Assembly: GCF_051851555.1 (NCBI RefSeq)
Contig: NZ_JBPDVH010000004.1
Coordinates: 124,001 to 188,000 of the forward strand
DNA length: 64,000 bases
Direction: 5' to 3'
Source: Lonepinella sp051851555
Lineage (GTDB): Bacteria > Pseudomonadota > Gammaproteobacteria > Enterobacterales > Pasteurellaceae
Shown: one piece after another, positions 1-8,254 of the stretch
How positions within the stretch are numbered: position 1 is the stretch's first letter
Layout: every line of letters starts with the position of its first letter
Notes under the pieces: model-generated
What the model was told of the DNA's origin: nothing
The model's database searches: none
What the model saw: only the letters and a program-made list of their open reading frames with translations
Position numbers and translations under genes: made by a program

Positions 1-591
1 CATGTCTGAACGGCGACCTAAAGCCAGCAAAATGCCTAATGGCGTGGCAAATAAAATCCCGAAAATCGCCAAAATCAACGTGATGGGCAAGCCGCCCCAA
101 CGTGCGGTTTCTACTTCAGTTAAACCAAACAAACCGCCGTGCATAAGCACGCCACAAATGGCCAACACGACAAGCCAAATACCGACTAAAGATTTTCGCC
201 AAAAACGTGGAATGGCACTCAAAACAATCAAGCCAATCAACAAAATGCACACAATAAACGGTCGCCATTGTTCATCAAAAGGATAAATGCCCAATAAAAT
301 CATGCGGTATTTATGCTGCACAAAGGACCAACAAGCTCCTGTTGAGGCATGACAGGCCTGCCCGCTGTCTGCGGTGAAATTCGCTTGTAACAAACCCCAT
401 TCCACCACAGCAGGAATAGAAAAGAGTAAGAACCACAACACTAAAATCGTGGCCAAACCATGTGCAGGTGTGGCAAATAAATTCTGTTTTATCCACAATC
501 CCACGCCAGTTTGTTGTGGCGGACGAGCTGGCAAAGGCTCAGAGAGTGATTGCGGTGCAGAAAGTGCGGTGTTTTTTTCGCTTAAATTCAT
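1..591 (-). CDS. aapM: Amino-acid ABC transporter permease AapM (partial, cut by left edge)
   Basis: Inner-membrane permease subunit of a general L-amino-acid ABC importer of the AapJQMP / YhdWXYZ type. Only the first 197 residues are in the window; the reading frame is open to base 1. The start is the ATG at 591, 7 bases after the aapQ stop, with a purine-rich AGGTAGGG just upstream. Visible are a Pro-rich cytoplasmic N-terminus (LPARPPQQTG), a first membrane segment near residues 40-60, a periplasmic loop with two cysteines, and three further hydrophobic stretches, the usual N-terminal half of AapM. The first residues contain a uptake-signal copy (561-570). It is the third gene of the aapJ-aapQ-aapM operon; the ATPase gene aapP is expected beyond the edge. 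Identification is firm at family level; which amino acids are carried cannot be read from sequence. Confidence 0.88.
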   Translation of the reverse strand, partial: MNLSEKNTALSAPQSLSEPLPARPPQQTGVGLWIKQNLFATPAHGLATILVLWFLLFSIPAVVEWGLLQANFTADSGQACHASTGACWSFVQHKYRMILLGIYPFDEQWRPFIVCILLIGLIVLSAIPRFWRKSLVGIWLVVLAICGVLMHGGLFGLTEVETARWGGLPITLILAIFGILFATPLGILLALGRRSDM

Positions 592-598
592 CGTTTCC

Positions 599-1777
599 CT
601 ACCTTTCTACTAATGCCATACGTTTGTTATACCACGCCATAAAAATCGCAATGCTAATACTGATGGTAAAATACGCCAACATAATGATCATCACTGCCTC
701 AATGGCTTGTCCGGTTTGGGTTAACATCGTGTTGACAATAGACACAATATCTGGATAACCAATAGCTACGGCTAATGAGCTGTTTTTAGTGAAGTTCATA
801 AAGGTATTACTCATAGCAGGAATCATCACCCGCACCGCTTGTGGCATAATAATTAAACGCAAAGTTTTGAACCGAGACAATCCTAAAGATTCCCCAGCCT
901 CCCATTGGCCTTTATTCACACTTTGAATACCCGAACGCACAATTTCGGCCACAAATGCCGCCGTGTACAGCACTAAACCGAGCAATAACGCCGCCAGTTC
1001 AGGGCTAAAATGCCAACCGTTAACAAAATTAAATCCTTTAAGTTCGGGTTTGACGACGTCCAATTGCCAACCTGATAATAATGCTGCCAATACAGGGAAT
1101 ATCACAAAAAAAGCCAAGCTAATCGAAAAAACGGCGGTAGTTTTTCCGGTTTTATTTTGTTTATGTTTCGCCCAAAAGGAGAAAATAACCGAGGCAATGA
1201 GCGCAAATAATAGGCCAACGAGCATCCAAGACACCGAATCCCCTATTAAAGCAGGGATTTTTATACCACGATTTGATAGAAATACCCCGTCTATCGGGTT
1301 TAAGGCTTGACGAGGACCGGGTAAATTTTCAGTGAGTAAGGAATACCAGAAGAATAAATGAATCAGTAATGGGATATTCCGCATCACTTCTACATAAATC
1401 GCCGCCAATTTATTGACTAACCAGTTGGCAGAAAGCCGAGCTACGCCAATAACCGTGCCGAGAAATGTAGCCAATACAATCCCAACAAAAGAGACCAGTA
1501 AGGTATTAAAAATTCCGACCTTGATGGCTTGCCAATAAGTATCCGTCAGATTATAGTCAATTAAGGATTCACCAATGGCAAAGCCCGCCTCTTTATCTAA
1601 AAAAGCGAAACCCGTTTGAATATTGCGAGCGGCCAAATTATGCAGGGTATTATCGACTAAATACCAAACAAAATAAACCACGACCGCCAAGATCAGCGCT
1701 TGATATAACCAAGCTCTGGTATTGGCGTCGTTCAAAGAAAATGAGATTTTTTTCATTATATAATAACGGGGCGTCAT
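599..1777 (-). CDS. aapQ: Amino-acid ABC transporter permease AapQ
   Basis: Second inner-membrane permease of the Aap-type importer, pairing with AapM. It is 392 residues, typical for AapQ/YhdX, which carry a long N-terminal extension before the HisMQ-type core. The BPD transport signature is in the C-terminal third (EAGESLGLSRFKTLRLIIMPQ), preceded by VAEIVRSGIQSVNKGQW, both classic for polar amino-acid permeases. Start choice is uncertain: the ATG at 1777 has GAGGGG 7 bases upstream, but it lies in the loop of a GC-rich hairpin (1768-1788); an in-frame ATG at 1756 gives MKKISFS and lacks a good ribosome site. It lies 38 bases after aapJ and 7 before aapM. The hairpin probably lowers expression of the permeases relative to the binding protein. 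Confidence 0.92.
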   Translation of the reverse strand: MTPRYYIMKKISFSLNDANTRAWLYQALILAVVVYFVWYLVDNTLHNLAARNIQTGFAFLDKEAGFAIGESLIDYNLTDTYWQAIKVGIFNTLLVSFVGIVLATFLGTVIGVARLSANWLVNKLAAIYVEVMRNIPLLIHLFFWYSLLTENLPGPRQALNPIDGVFLSNRGIKIPALIGDSVSWMLVGLLFALIASVIFSFWAKHKQNKTGKTTAVFSISLAFFVIFPVLAALLSGWQLDVVKPELKGFNFVNGWHFSPELAALLLGLVLYTAAFVAEIVRSGIQSVNKGQWEAGESLGLSRFKTLRLIIMPQAVRVMIPAMSNTFMNFTKNSSLAVAIGYPDIVSIVNTMLTQTGQAIEAVMIIMLAYFTISISIAIFMAWYNKRMALVER

Positions 1778-1788
1778 ACTAACGCCCC
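1768..1788 (-). promoter_or_regulatory. Hairpin between aapJ and aapQ (putative attenuator)
   Basis: A perfect 7-bp stem GGGGCGT / ACGCCCC with a 7-base loop lies between the aapJ stop and aapQ. The loop holds the possible aapQ start ATG (1775-1777) and one arm holds its ribosome-binding site. It has no long U tract, so it looks more like a partial terminator, RNA-processing barrier or translation-blocking stem than a full terminator. Such stems after the binding-protein gene are common in ABC operons. Confidence 0.5.
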
Positions 1789-1815
1789 TCTATTTTTTAG
1801 TTAATATCGGAGAAA

Positions 1816-2838
1816 TTAACGAATCGGTAAACCGTAATGTAAACCGCCATTCGTCCACAAATTATTTAATCCACGTGGAATCTGTAATGGGCTGTCTTTA
1901 CCCACATTGCGGTCAAAACTTTCGCCGTAATTGCCCACTTGCTTAATAATATTGTAGGCCCATTTGTCGTCTAAACCTAGATTTTTACCGGTTCCCTCCG
2001 TCACGCCTAACAAACGTTGAATATTTGGATTTTCGCTTTTTAATTGCGCATCCACATTGGCACTGGTTAAGCCTAATTCTTCTGCATTAAATTGGGCTTG
2101 TAATGTCCATTTCACAATGTTAAACCATTGTGCATCACCTTGACGTACAAACGGTGCCAATGGCTCTTTAGAAATTAAATCAGGTAACACCACATAATCA
2201 TCTGGGTTAGATAAACGTGAAATACGAATTGAGGCTAAACCTGACGCATCCGTAGAATACACATCACAACGACCAGACGCAAAGGCATTGACGACTTCGT
2301 TAAATTGATCGAATACGACTGGCGTATATTTAATATTGTTCGCTCTCGCCCAGTCTGCTAAGGTATTTTCGTTTGATGTACCCGTTTGTAAGCAGATAGT
2401 TGCGCCATCTAATTCTTTGGCACTTTTCACGCCAAGATCTTTTTTCACCAAGAAACCTTGTCCGTCATAGAAATTTACCCCAGGAGATTGTAAACCCAGT
2501 GCAGTATCACGTTGTTGGGTAATCGTCGTGTTACGCGTTAATACATCAATTTCACCCGATTGAAGTGCGGTGAAACGTTGTTGAGAATTTAACGGCACGG
2601 TTTTAAATTTAGTCGCATCACCAAACACCGCAGCCGCCACAGATTTACATAAATCCACATCTAATCCTTTCCATTCGCCTTTATCATCAGGTGCAGAAAA
2701 ACCGGCAAAGCCAGTGGTGGTACCACAAATCACATGACCACGTTGTTTTACGGTATCTAAGGTTGAAGTGTCAGCAGCAAAAGCATTGCTACTCAATACG
2801 GTCGCCACGGTGGCAGCTAATAAGGTTAATTTTTTCAT
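1816..2838 (-). CDS. aapJ: Amino-acid ABC transporter periplasmic binding protein AapJ
   Basis: Periplasmic solute-binding protein that delivers amino acids to the AapQM permease. The start is the ATG at 2838, preceded by GGAGA at the right distance; a TTG four codons upstream overlaps that ribosome site and is unlikely. The product is 340 residues with a clear Sec signal peptide (MKKLTLLAATVATVLSSNAFA, cleavage near residue 21). The mature part matches SBP family 3: the fold begins RGHVICGTTTGFAGFS, followed by GEWKGLDVDLCKSVAAAVFGD and GEIDVLTRNTTITQQRD, all characteristic of AapJ/YhdW. First gene of the operon with aapQ and aapM. The 140 bases upstream are AT-rich and carry one uptake-signal copy (about 2963-2972); I did not find a convincing promoter there. 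Confidence 0.93.
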   Translation of the reverse strand: MKKLTLLAATVATVLSSNAFAADTSTLDTVKQRGHVICGTTTGFAGFSAPDDKGEWKGLDVDLCKSVAAAVFGDATKFKTVPLNSQQRFTALQSGEIDVLTRNTTITQQRDTALGLQSPGVNFYDGQGFLVKKDLGVKSAKELDGATICLQTGTSNENTLADWARANNIKYTPVVFDQFNEVVNAFASGRCDVYSTDASGLASIRISRLSNPDDYVVLPDLISKEPLAPFVRQGDAQWFNIVKWTLQAQFNAEELGLTSANVDAQLKSENPNIQRLLGVTEGTGKNLGLDDKWAYNIIKQVGNYGESFDRNVGKDSPLQIPRGLNNLWTNGGLHYGLPIR

Positions 2839-2982
2839 AAAGTTCTCCAAAAGGGCTAAAAATTAAATTGGGTCAACTTTAATAAAAAAAGAGTATATAA
2901 GCAAATAAAATTACAGCATATCAAAGATGATTTGGTTATAAGAGGAAAATGGCGTAAAAAATACCGCACTTTTTAGTCAGTT

Positions 2983-3291
2983 TTAATGCAATGTTTCATC
3001 CTTATCCTGCAAACGAATCATCGCCATCTCATAGACTTCCGAACGTTCACGTTTACCCACGGCAATCACTTTAACCACAATACGTTCATCAATCACCTGA
3101 TAAACCAAGCGATAGCCTGATTTGCGTAGTTTGATTTTGTAACAGTTAGGCATATTATTCAATCTAGCACTGGGGATATGCGGTTGTTGGCAACGCTCTT
3201 GTAATTTCTTTAACAATTGATGAGCAATCGTTTTATCCAATTTTTTTAACTCTTTCATTGCCTCTTTTTTGAAAATAAGTTTATAGTTCAT
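2983..3291 (-). CDS. RelE/ParE-family toxin
   Basis: Probable mRNA-interferase toxin of a type II toxin-antitoxin pair. The 102-residue basic protein has the RelE fold signature: an N-terminal YKLIFKKEAMKELKKLDKTIAHQLLKKL helix region, then central LNNMPNCYKIKLRKSGYRLVYQV and a C-terminal strand VVKVIAVGKRERSEVYEMA. The LRKSGYRLVYQV stretch corresponds to the basic strand that contacts RNA in RelE. Its ATG at 3291 lies inside the 3' end of the upstream antitoxin gene (11-base overlap), the normal antitoxin-first order giving translational coupling. It cannot be split between RelE (ribosome-dependent RNase) and ParE (gyrase poison) by eye, but the spacing of Arg/Tyr residues favours RelE. Confidence 0.88.
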   Translation of the reverse strand: MNYKLIFKKEAMKELKKLDKTIAHQLLKKLQERCQQPHIPSARLNNMPNCYKIKLRKSGYRLVYQVIDERIVVKVIAVGKRERSEVYEMAMIRLQDKDETLH

Positions 3292-3541
3292 TGAGTAAAT
3301 CCTCGAGGTTTACTTCAATTTCTTCATCATTCTCACGTTCACGCACAATTTCGGCTAATTCCATATCTTCAACCATATCCATAAAGCGTTCAAACAATGC
3401 TGGCGGTAAACAATAAAATGCAGGTTCATTGCGATTAAGAATAGCAACCGCTCCGCCCTCACCTGCGGCGACAGTGGCCATCGGGTTAATTTTTAGTTCA
3501 GTAATACTGGCAATGGTATTGGTTAGAATAGTACTTGGCAT
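3281..3541 (-). CDS. Phd/YefM-family antitoxin
   Basis: Antitoxin partner of the RelE-like toxin. The ATG at 3541 (MPSTILTNTIASITELKINPM) is preceded by AAGGTGAT at 6 bases; a GTG nine bases upstream is part of that ribosome site. The 86-residue acidic protein shows the Phd/YefM pattern: an N-terminal DNA-binding half with SITELKINPMATVA and the VAILNRNEPAFYCLPPALFERF strand-helix, then an acidic C-terminal tail (VRERENDEEIEVNLEDLLNEL) that would wrap the toxin. It would repress its own operon by binding upstream of 3541. The 3' end overlaps the toxin start by 11 bases. Confidence 0.88.
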   Translation of the reverse strand: MPSTILTNTIASITELKINPMATVAAGEGGAVAILNRNEPAFYCLPPALFERFMDMVEDMELAEIVRERENDEEIEVNLEDLLNEL

Positions 3542-3628
3542 GATTATCACCTTTTTAATCGTGTTTAATTTAGTGTTTATTATGGTGCGATTAGAAAATT
3601 ATGTCAATACAAAAAACACCAGAAAAAA

Positions 3629-3660
3629 ACCGCACTTCTGTCATATCACAAAAGTGCGGT
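3629..3660 (-). terminator. Inverted uptake-signal pair acting as typA-side structure
   Basis: Two copies of the uptake signal face each other (ACCGCACTT at 3629-3637 and AAAGTGCGGT at 3651-3660), forming a 9-10 bp stem. Read on the minus strand the stem is followed by TTTTTTT, so it is a good intrinsic terminator for typA, which ends at 3683. Using inverted uptake signals as terminators is well known in Haemophilus. Confidence 0.8.
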
Positions 3661-3682
3661 CGATATTTACATTATTTTTGAA

Positions 3683-5533
3683 TTAATGAATACTCGTACT
3701 CACCGTGGTACGATTCGCCCGTTTACGATCATTTTCCGTCAGTAATTTTTTACGAATACGGATTGAGGTTGGCGTGACTTCCACTAATTCATCATCATCC
3801 AAAAATTCAATAGCTTGTTCAAGGGTGAATTTCACTGGCGTGGTTAAAACAATCGCATCATCTTTACCTGACGCACGCATATTGGTCAGTTTTTTACCCT
3901 GTAAGCAGTTCACGGTTAAATCGTTAGAACGGCTATGAATCCCGATAATTTGACCTTCATACACTTCCACACCGTGATCGATCATCAATTTACCACGCTC
4001 TTGCAAACCAAATAAGGCATAACCCAAGGCTTTCCCTGTGGCGTTAGAAATCAATACGCCGTTTTTACGTTGCCCGATTTCACCTGGTTTGATGTCATCA
4101 TAATGGCTAAATGTGGAATAAAGCAAGCCAGTACCGGAAGTCATGGTCATAAATTCGTTACGGAAACCGATTAAACCACGGCTTGGGATCACGTATTCTA
4201 AACGTGTACGGCCTTTGCCATCTGGTTGCATGTCTTTCACTTCGCCTTTACGAATACCCAAGGCTTCCATCACCGAACCTTGATGTTGTTCTTCAATATC
4301 AATGGTGACTTGCTCAAATGGCTCTTGTTTTTTGCCGTCAATGGTACGATAAATCACTTTCGGACGGGATACGGCTAATTCATAGCCCTCACGACGCATA
4401 TTTTCGATTAACACCGATAAATGCAATTCGCCACGACCTGACACACGGAATTCATCTGGGTTTGGGGTTTCTTCCACACGCAATGCCACGTTATGCACCA
4501 ATTCTTTATTTAAGCGTTCTAAAATTTGGCGAGAAGTCACATATTTACCCTCTTTACCACAGAACGGAGAAGTGTTAACACAGAAGAACATGGTCACGGT
4601 TGGCTCGTCAACACTTAATGCAGGCAAGGCCTCCACGGCATTAATGTCACAAATCGTGTCTGAAATATTCAGTTCACCTAAGCCAGTAATGGCCACGATG
4701 TCGCCGGCAAAAGCTTCATCTTCTTCATAACGCTGTAAGCCTAAATGGCCTAATACTTGACCAATACGACCTTGACGAGTACGACCCTCGCTATTAATTA
4801 CGGTCACCGCTTGGTTTGGTTTGACTGAACCACGTTTAATACGCCCAATACCGATAACGCCCACATAGCTGTTATAGTCTAATTGGGAAATTTGCATTTG
4901 GAACGGTTCATCAAGATGCACGGCTGGCGGTGAAACATGTTCCACAATAGCCTCAAATAATGGCGTCATATCTGGTGCCAATTCTTCGTGTTCTAAGCCG
5001 GCTACGCCCATTAAAGCGGATGCGTAAATAATTGGGAAATCTAATTGTTCATCTGTCGCACCCAAGTTTACAAATAAATCAAAGACTTGATCCACTACCC
5101 AGTCAGGTCTTGCCCCTGGGCGGTCAACTTTGTTAATCACCACAATGGGTTTTAAACCATGGGCAAAGGCTTTTTGTGTCACGAAACGCGTTTGTGGCAT
5201 TGGGCCGTCAAAGGCATCTACCACGAGTAATACAGAATCCACCATAGAAAGTACACGTTCCACTTCACCACCGAAGTCGGCGTGTCCTGGGGTATCTACG
5301 ATGTTAATACGGTAATCATTCCAGTTAATTGCGGTATTTTTGGCTAAAATGGTAATGCCACGTTCTTTTTCAAGATCGTTACTGTCCATCACACGCTCAT
5401 CACCATCGCCATTACGAGCAGCTTCTAAGGTGCCGGATTGTTGTAAAAGTTTGTCAACCAAGGTTGTTTTACCGTGGTCAACGTGTGCAATAATTGCGAT
5501 ATTACGCAATTTATTAATATCTAAATCTGCCAT
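3683..5533 (-). CDS. typA: Translational GTPase TypA/BipA
   Basis: Ribosome-associated GTPase of the elongation-factor family, needed for 50S assembly and growth under cold or stress. The 616-residue length matches the family. The G domain shows G1 AHVDHGKTT, G2 near KERGITILAKNTA, G3 DTPGHADFGGEVERVL and G4 NKVDRPGARPDWV, followed by the beta-barrel domain II and EF-G-like domains. The C-terminal segment VEVTPTSIRIRKKLLTENDRKRANR is the TypA-specific end. The ATG at 5533 follows AT-rich DNA with an uptake signal at about 5573. Transcribed alone; the inverted uptake-signal terminator lies at 3629-3660. Confidence 0.97.
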   Translation of the reverse strand: MADLDINKLRNIAIIAHVDHGKTTLVDKLLQQSGTLEAARNGDGDERVMDSNDLEKERGITILAKNTAINWNDYRINIVDTPGHADFGGEVERVLSMVDSVLLVVDAFDGPMPQTRFVTQKAFAHGLKPIVVINKVDRPGARPDWVVDQVFDLFVNLGATDEQLDFPIIYASALMGVAGLEHEELAPDMTPLFEAIVEHVSPPAVHLDEPFQMQISQLDYNSYVGVIGIGRIKRGSVKPNQAVTVINSEGRTRQGRIGQVLGHLGLQRYEEDEAFAGDIVAITGLGELNISDTICDINAVEALPALSVDEPTVTMFFCVNTSPFCGKEGKYVTSRQILERLNKELVHNVALRVEETPNPDEFRVSGRGELHLSVLIENMRREGYELAVSRPKVIYRTIDGKKQEPFEQVTIDIEEQHQGSVMEALGIRKGEVKDMQPDGKGRTRLEYVIPSRGLIGFRNEFMTMTSGTGLLYSTFSHYDDIKPGEIGQRKNGVLISNATGKALGYALFGLQERGKLMIDHGVEVYEGQIIGIHSRSNDLTVNCLQGKKLTNMRASGKDDAIVLTTPVKFTLEQAIEFLDDDELVEVTPTSIRIRKKLLTENDRKRANRTTVSTSIH

Positions 5534-5673
5534 TAAGTTGTCTTCTATTGTTTTAAAATTTTGAATTTTCTCACCGCACTTTTTCTCTGCACGGTGAAAG
5601 GTCGCAAATTATACAACTTTTTTGCACAATGAGCTATTAAATAATCCAACTAAATCATGCAGACCCATTTAGC

Positions 5674-5832
5674 TTAACGTTTACGCCCAAAAATGAACGA
5701 GACAATGGATAGAATAATAAAGGCACCAAATAATACTTTAGCGATTCCCACCGCACTTCCGGCAATGCCACCGAAACCTAACACACCAGCAATGATGGCA
5801 ATAATAAAAAATACAATTGAATAATGTAGCAT
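5674..5832 (-). CDS. DUF1328 (YtjA-like) small membrane protein
   Basis: A 52-residue protein, MLHYSIVFFIIAIIAGVLGF and onwards, ending FGRKR. It is almost wholly hydrophobic, with two membrane segments separated by a Gly-rich turn (GFGGIAGSAVGIAK), and matches the DUF1328/YtjA family of stress-associated small inner-membrane proteins of unknown function. The ATG at 5832 has AGGAGA 8 bases upstream. The uptake signal AAGTGCGGT is embedded in the coding sequence (SAV codons). Monocistronic; about 140 bases separate it from typA. Confidence 0.9.
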   Translation of the reverse strand: MLHYSIVFFIIAIIAGVLGFGGIAGSAVGIAKVLFGAFIILSIVSFIFGRKR

Positions 5833-5966
5833 AAATATTCTCCTATTATGTTTTTAATTAAATACTTTCCATATCATGACTTTCCTGTTATTTGAACTCA
5901 GAAAGCACTTTTACCTTAACATAAATTTAACATAAAGAGAATTTTTATATCAAAAAATGCTTAAAC

Positions 5967-5995
5967 TTGAATTTTTATAAATTTTTTATTATAAT
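5967..5995 (+). promoter_or_regulatory. Predicted sigma-70 promoter of betT
   Basis: TTGAAT (5967-5972) and TATAAT (5990-5995) are separated by 17 bases, close to the ideal sigma-70 promoter. Transcription would start near 6002 and leave a leader of about 175 bases before betT. Confidence 0.65.
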
Positions 5996-6001
5996 AAGCG
6001 A

Positions 6002-6176
6002 GTTTTGGGTATCTATGCCCACGATTGGCAAGGACTCTCGCCAACTTAACTATCTAACTAAATCCCCTGTCTTGTAGGGTGTCGTAAATTAATTTTTATT
6101 TCATATATCATCTACTTTTTGCTTTATTGCCTAAAAAGTGCGGTATTTTTCGTTAAATTTTTTGGAGAACTTATTT
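6002..6176 (+). promoter_or_regulatory. Structured 5' leader of betT
   Basis: The predicted untranslated leader contains three successive short stems: GGGTA/TGCCC at 6008-6020, TTGGC/GCCAA at 6025-6044 and CCCT/AGGG at 6065-6079, followed by an AU-rich stretch, an uptake signal at 6135-6144 and the ribosome site GGAGA at 6164. There is no U-run directly after a stem, so it is not a plain terminator. I do not recognise a known riboswitch class; regulation of an osmolyte transporter by leader structure is only an inference. Confidence 0.35.
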
Positions 6177-8195
6177 TTGAATGTGTTACAACAAATGCGT
6201 GCTAATAGCACCTTAAAAGCCCCGATTTTTATTCCGACCACTATATTAGTGCTAGCCGTTGTGATTTTCTGTGGATTTTTCCCTGAACAAGCTCGGATTA
6301 GCTTAAATGCCGTTAAACAAGTGGTGTTTGCCAATTTTAGTTGGTTCTATATCCTAGCCGGCTCAATCTTCTTTCTCTTTTTAATCTTTTTATGCGTTAG
6401 CCGATTAGGTGACATTCGCTTAGGATCGGATAGTGACGAACCTGAATATCCTTTTGTGTCATGGATAGCCATGTTATTTGCCGCAGGAATGGGGATTGGA
6501 TTAATGTATTTTGGTGTCGCTGAACCTGTTTTACATTATCTTAATCCAGTGCATCAAGGCTTAAATCAATCGGAATTGATCAAAGAGGCCATGATGAATA
6601 CATTCTACCATTGGGGCATTCATGCTTGGGCAATTTATGCCGTCATTGCCTTGGCACTCGCCTACTTTGGATTCCGTTATAAATTACCATTAACCGTGCG
6701 TTCCGGTTTCTATCCCTTGCTAAAAAACCGCTTATCTGGATTCTGGGGACATGTCATTGATACGGTTGCATTATGCAGCACCATTTTCGGTTTAACGACC
6801 ACATTGGGTTATGGTGCAATGCAAGTCAATGCTGGGTTTAATGCCCTAGGCGTATTTGATAGCAATAGCTTTGGCACTCTGGCTTTATTGGTGATTATTG
6901 CCATGACATTAGCCGTCATTTCTGCCGTCTCTGGCGTCGGTAAAGGGGTTAAAATTCTCAGTGAAACCAACCTTGTATTGGCAGGAATTTTATTGGTATT
7001 TGTCATCATTTTTGGCCCAACACTCGAATTATTTTCAGGTTTAACCGAAAACCTAGGTTATTATTTCAGTTCATTATTAGAAATCAGTTTCCGTACATTT
7101 GCCTATGAACAGGATAAACAAGGTTGGCTAAGTGGATGGACGGTGCTGTATTGGGCATGGTGGGCATCTTGGGCACCTTTTGTCGGCCTATTTATTGCTC
7201 GCATTTCCAAAGGCCGTACCATTCGTGAATTTATTCTCGGCGTACTCTTTGTGCCGTCATTATTTAACATTTTATGGATGACCACATTCGGCGGTTCCGC
7301 TATTTGGGTTGACCAACAAACTGGTGGTGAATTGGCGGCAATCAGTGGCAATACGGAGCAACTATTATTTGGTTTCTTCCAACACTTACCATTTACCACA
7401 TTTTCTTCGTTGATTGCCTTGATTATTATCTCCATTTTCTTTGTCACCTCGGCGGATTCAGGCATTCTCGTGCTTAACAATATTGCCTCGCAAGGTGAAC
7501 CTAAAGCACCGAAATGGCAAAGTGTATTTTGGGGCATTATGTTGGCAGTATTAGGTCTCTCTCTGCTCTATTCTGGTGGGCTTGATTCCTTGCAAACCAT
7601 GACGTTAATTATTGCCTTGCCGTTTATGCTGATTATGTTGATCTTATGTATCGGTCTTTGGAAAGGTTTAATGATTGACGCCCAATATTTCAACAAAGAA
7701 TTCTCCTCTGGCAGTGCTAATTGGAGCGGTAAAAACTGGAAAGAACGCTTAGAAAAAATCGTTAATCCAACGGATCGTAAAGACATCCGACGTTTCCTAA
7801 ATAAAGTCGCTCGCCCAGCCTTTAGCGAATTGGTAACTGAATTTGAAAGCCATGGTTTAACAGCCAAAATGAACTTTATTGACGGCAAAAATCCGAAAAT
7901 AGAATTTGAAGTGATTAAAGAAAACTTACGTAATTTCTTATATGGTATTGAATGCCAATCTCGTGAGCTATCAGATTTAGTGGTTGATGATGCCAACGTA
8001 CCAAATATGGACGAAAGCAAAATTTACGAGCCAATTACTTACTTCATTGACGGTCGTCAAGGTTATGATGTGCAATACATGACCAAAGAGGAATTGATTG
8101 CTGACGTATTAAAACAATACGAACGCTTTATGAATCTTGCCATGGATGACACCCATGACTTAATGACAGCAGATGTGGAAAATATGGCGGAGTAA
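6177..8195 (+). CDS. betT: BCCT-family choline/betaine transporter BetT
   Basis: Inner-membrane importer of the betaine-choline-carnitine family, taking up quaternary ammonium osmolytes with H+ or Na+. I place the start at TTG 6177 because GGAGA ends 8 bases upstream; the in-frame GTG at 6138 lies inside a uptake signal and the next ATG is 6195. The product is about 672 residues. Twelve hydrophobic segments are followed by a cytosolic tail from about residue 520. Family hallmarks are FAAGMGIGLMYFGVAEPVLHY in TM3 and YWAWWASWAPFVGLFIARISKGRTIREF around TM8. The long C-terminal tail is typical of BetT and is the osmosensory part in characterised members. Single gene with its own promoter and leader. 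Choline versus betaine specificity cannot be decided. Confidence 0.93.
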   Translation: MNVLQQMRANSTLKAPIFIPTTILVLAVVIFCGFFPEQARISLNAVKQVVFANFSWFYILAGSIFFLFLIFLCVSRLGDIRLGSDSDEPEYPFVSWIAMLFAAGMGIGLMYFGVAEPVLHYLNPVHQGLNQSELIKEAMMNTFYHWGIHAWAIYAVIALALAYFGFRYKLPLTVRSGFYPLLKNRLSGFWGHVIDTVALCSTIFGLTTTLGYGAMQVNAGFNALGVFDSNSFGTLALLVIIAMTLAVISAVSGVGKGVKILSETNLVLAGILLVFVIIFGPTLELFSGLTENLGYYFSSLLEISFRTFAYEQDKQGWLSGWTVLYWAWWASWAPFVGLFIARISKGRTIREFILGVLFVPSLFNILWMTTFGGSAIWVDQQTGGELAAISGNTEQLLFGFFQHLPFTTFSSLIALIIISIFFVTSADSGILVLNNIASQGEPKAPKWQSVFWGIMLAVLGLSLLYSGGLDSLQTMTLIIALPFMLIMLILCIGLWKGLMIDAQYFNKEFSSGSANWSGKNWKERLEKIVNPTDRKDIRRFLNKVARPAFSELVTEFESHGLTAKMNFIDGKNPKIEFEVIKENLRNFLYGIECQSRELSDLVVDDANVPNMDESKIYEPITYFIDGRQGYDVQYMTKEELIADVLKQYERFMNLAMDDTHDLMTADVENMAE

Positions 8196-8213
8196 TCGCC
8201 ATATGTACGACAA

Positions 8214-8235
8214 GGCGGATAAATCATTATCCGCC
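8214..8235. terminator. Stem-loop between convergent betT and the sialidase gene
   Basis: A perfect 9-bp stem GGCGGATAA / TTATCCGCC with a 4-base loop sits between the two convergent genes. It lacks a clear U tract on either side, so termination is inferred from position. Its core resembles the GGCGGAT/ATCCGCC palindrome repeated elsewhere in the window. Confidence 0.5.
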
Positions 8236-8254
8236 CTGTTGACTATTGCGTTAA

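Noticed and set aside
3429..3686. 85-codon plus-strand frame over the antitoxin gene
   Set aside because: Antisense of the antitoxin and of the inverted uptake-signal stem.
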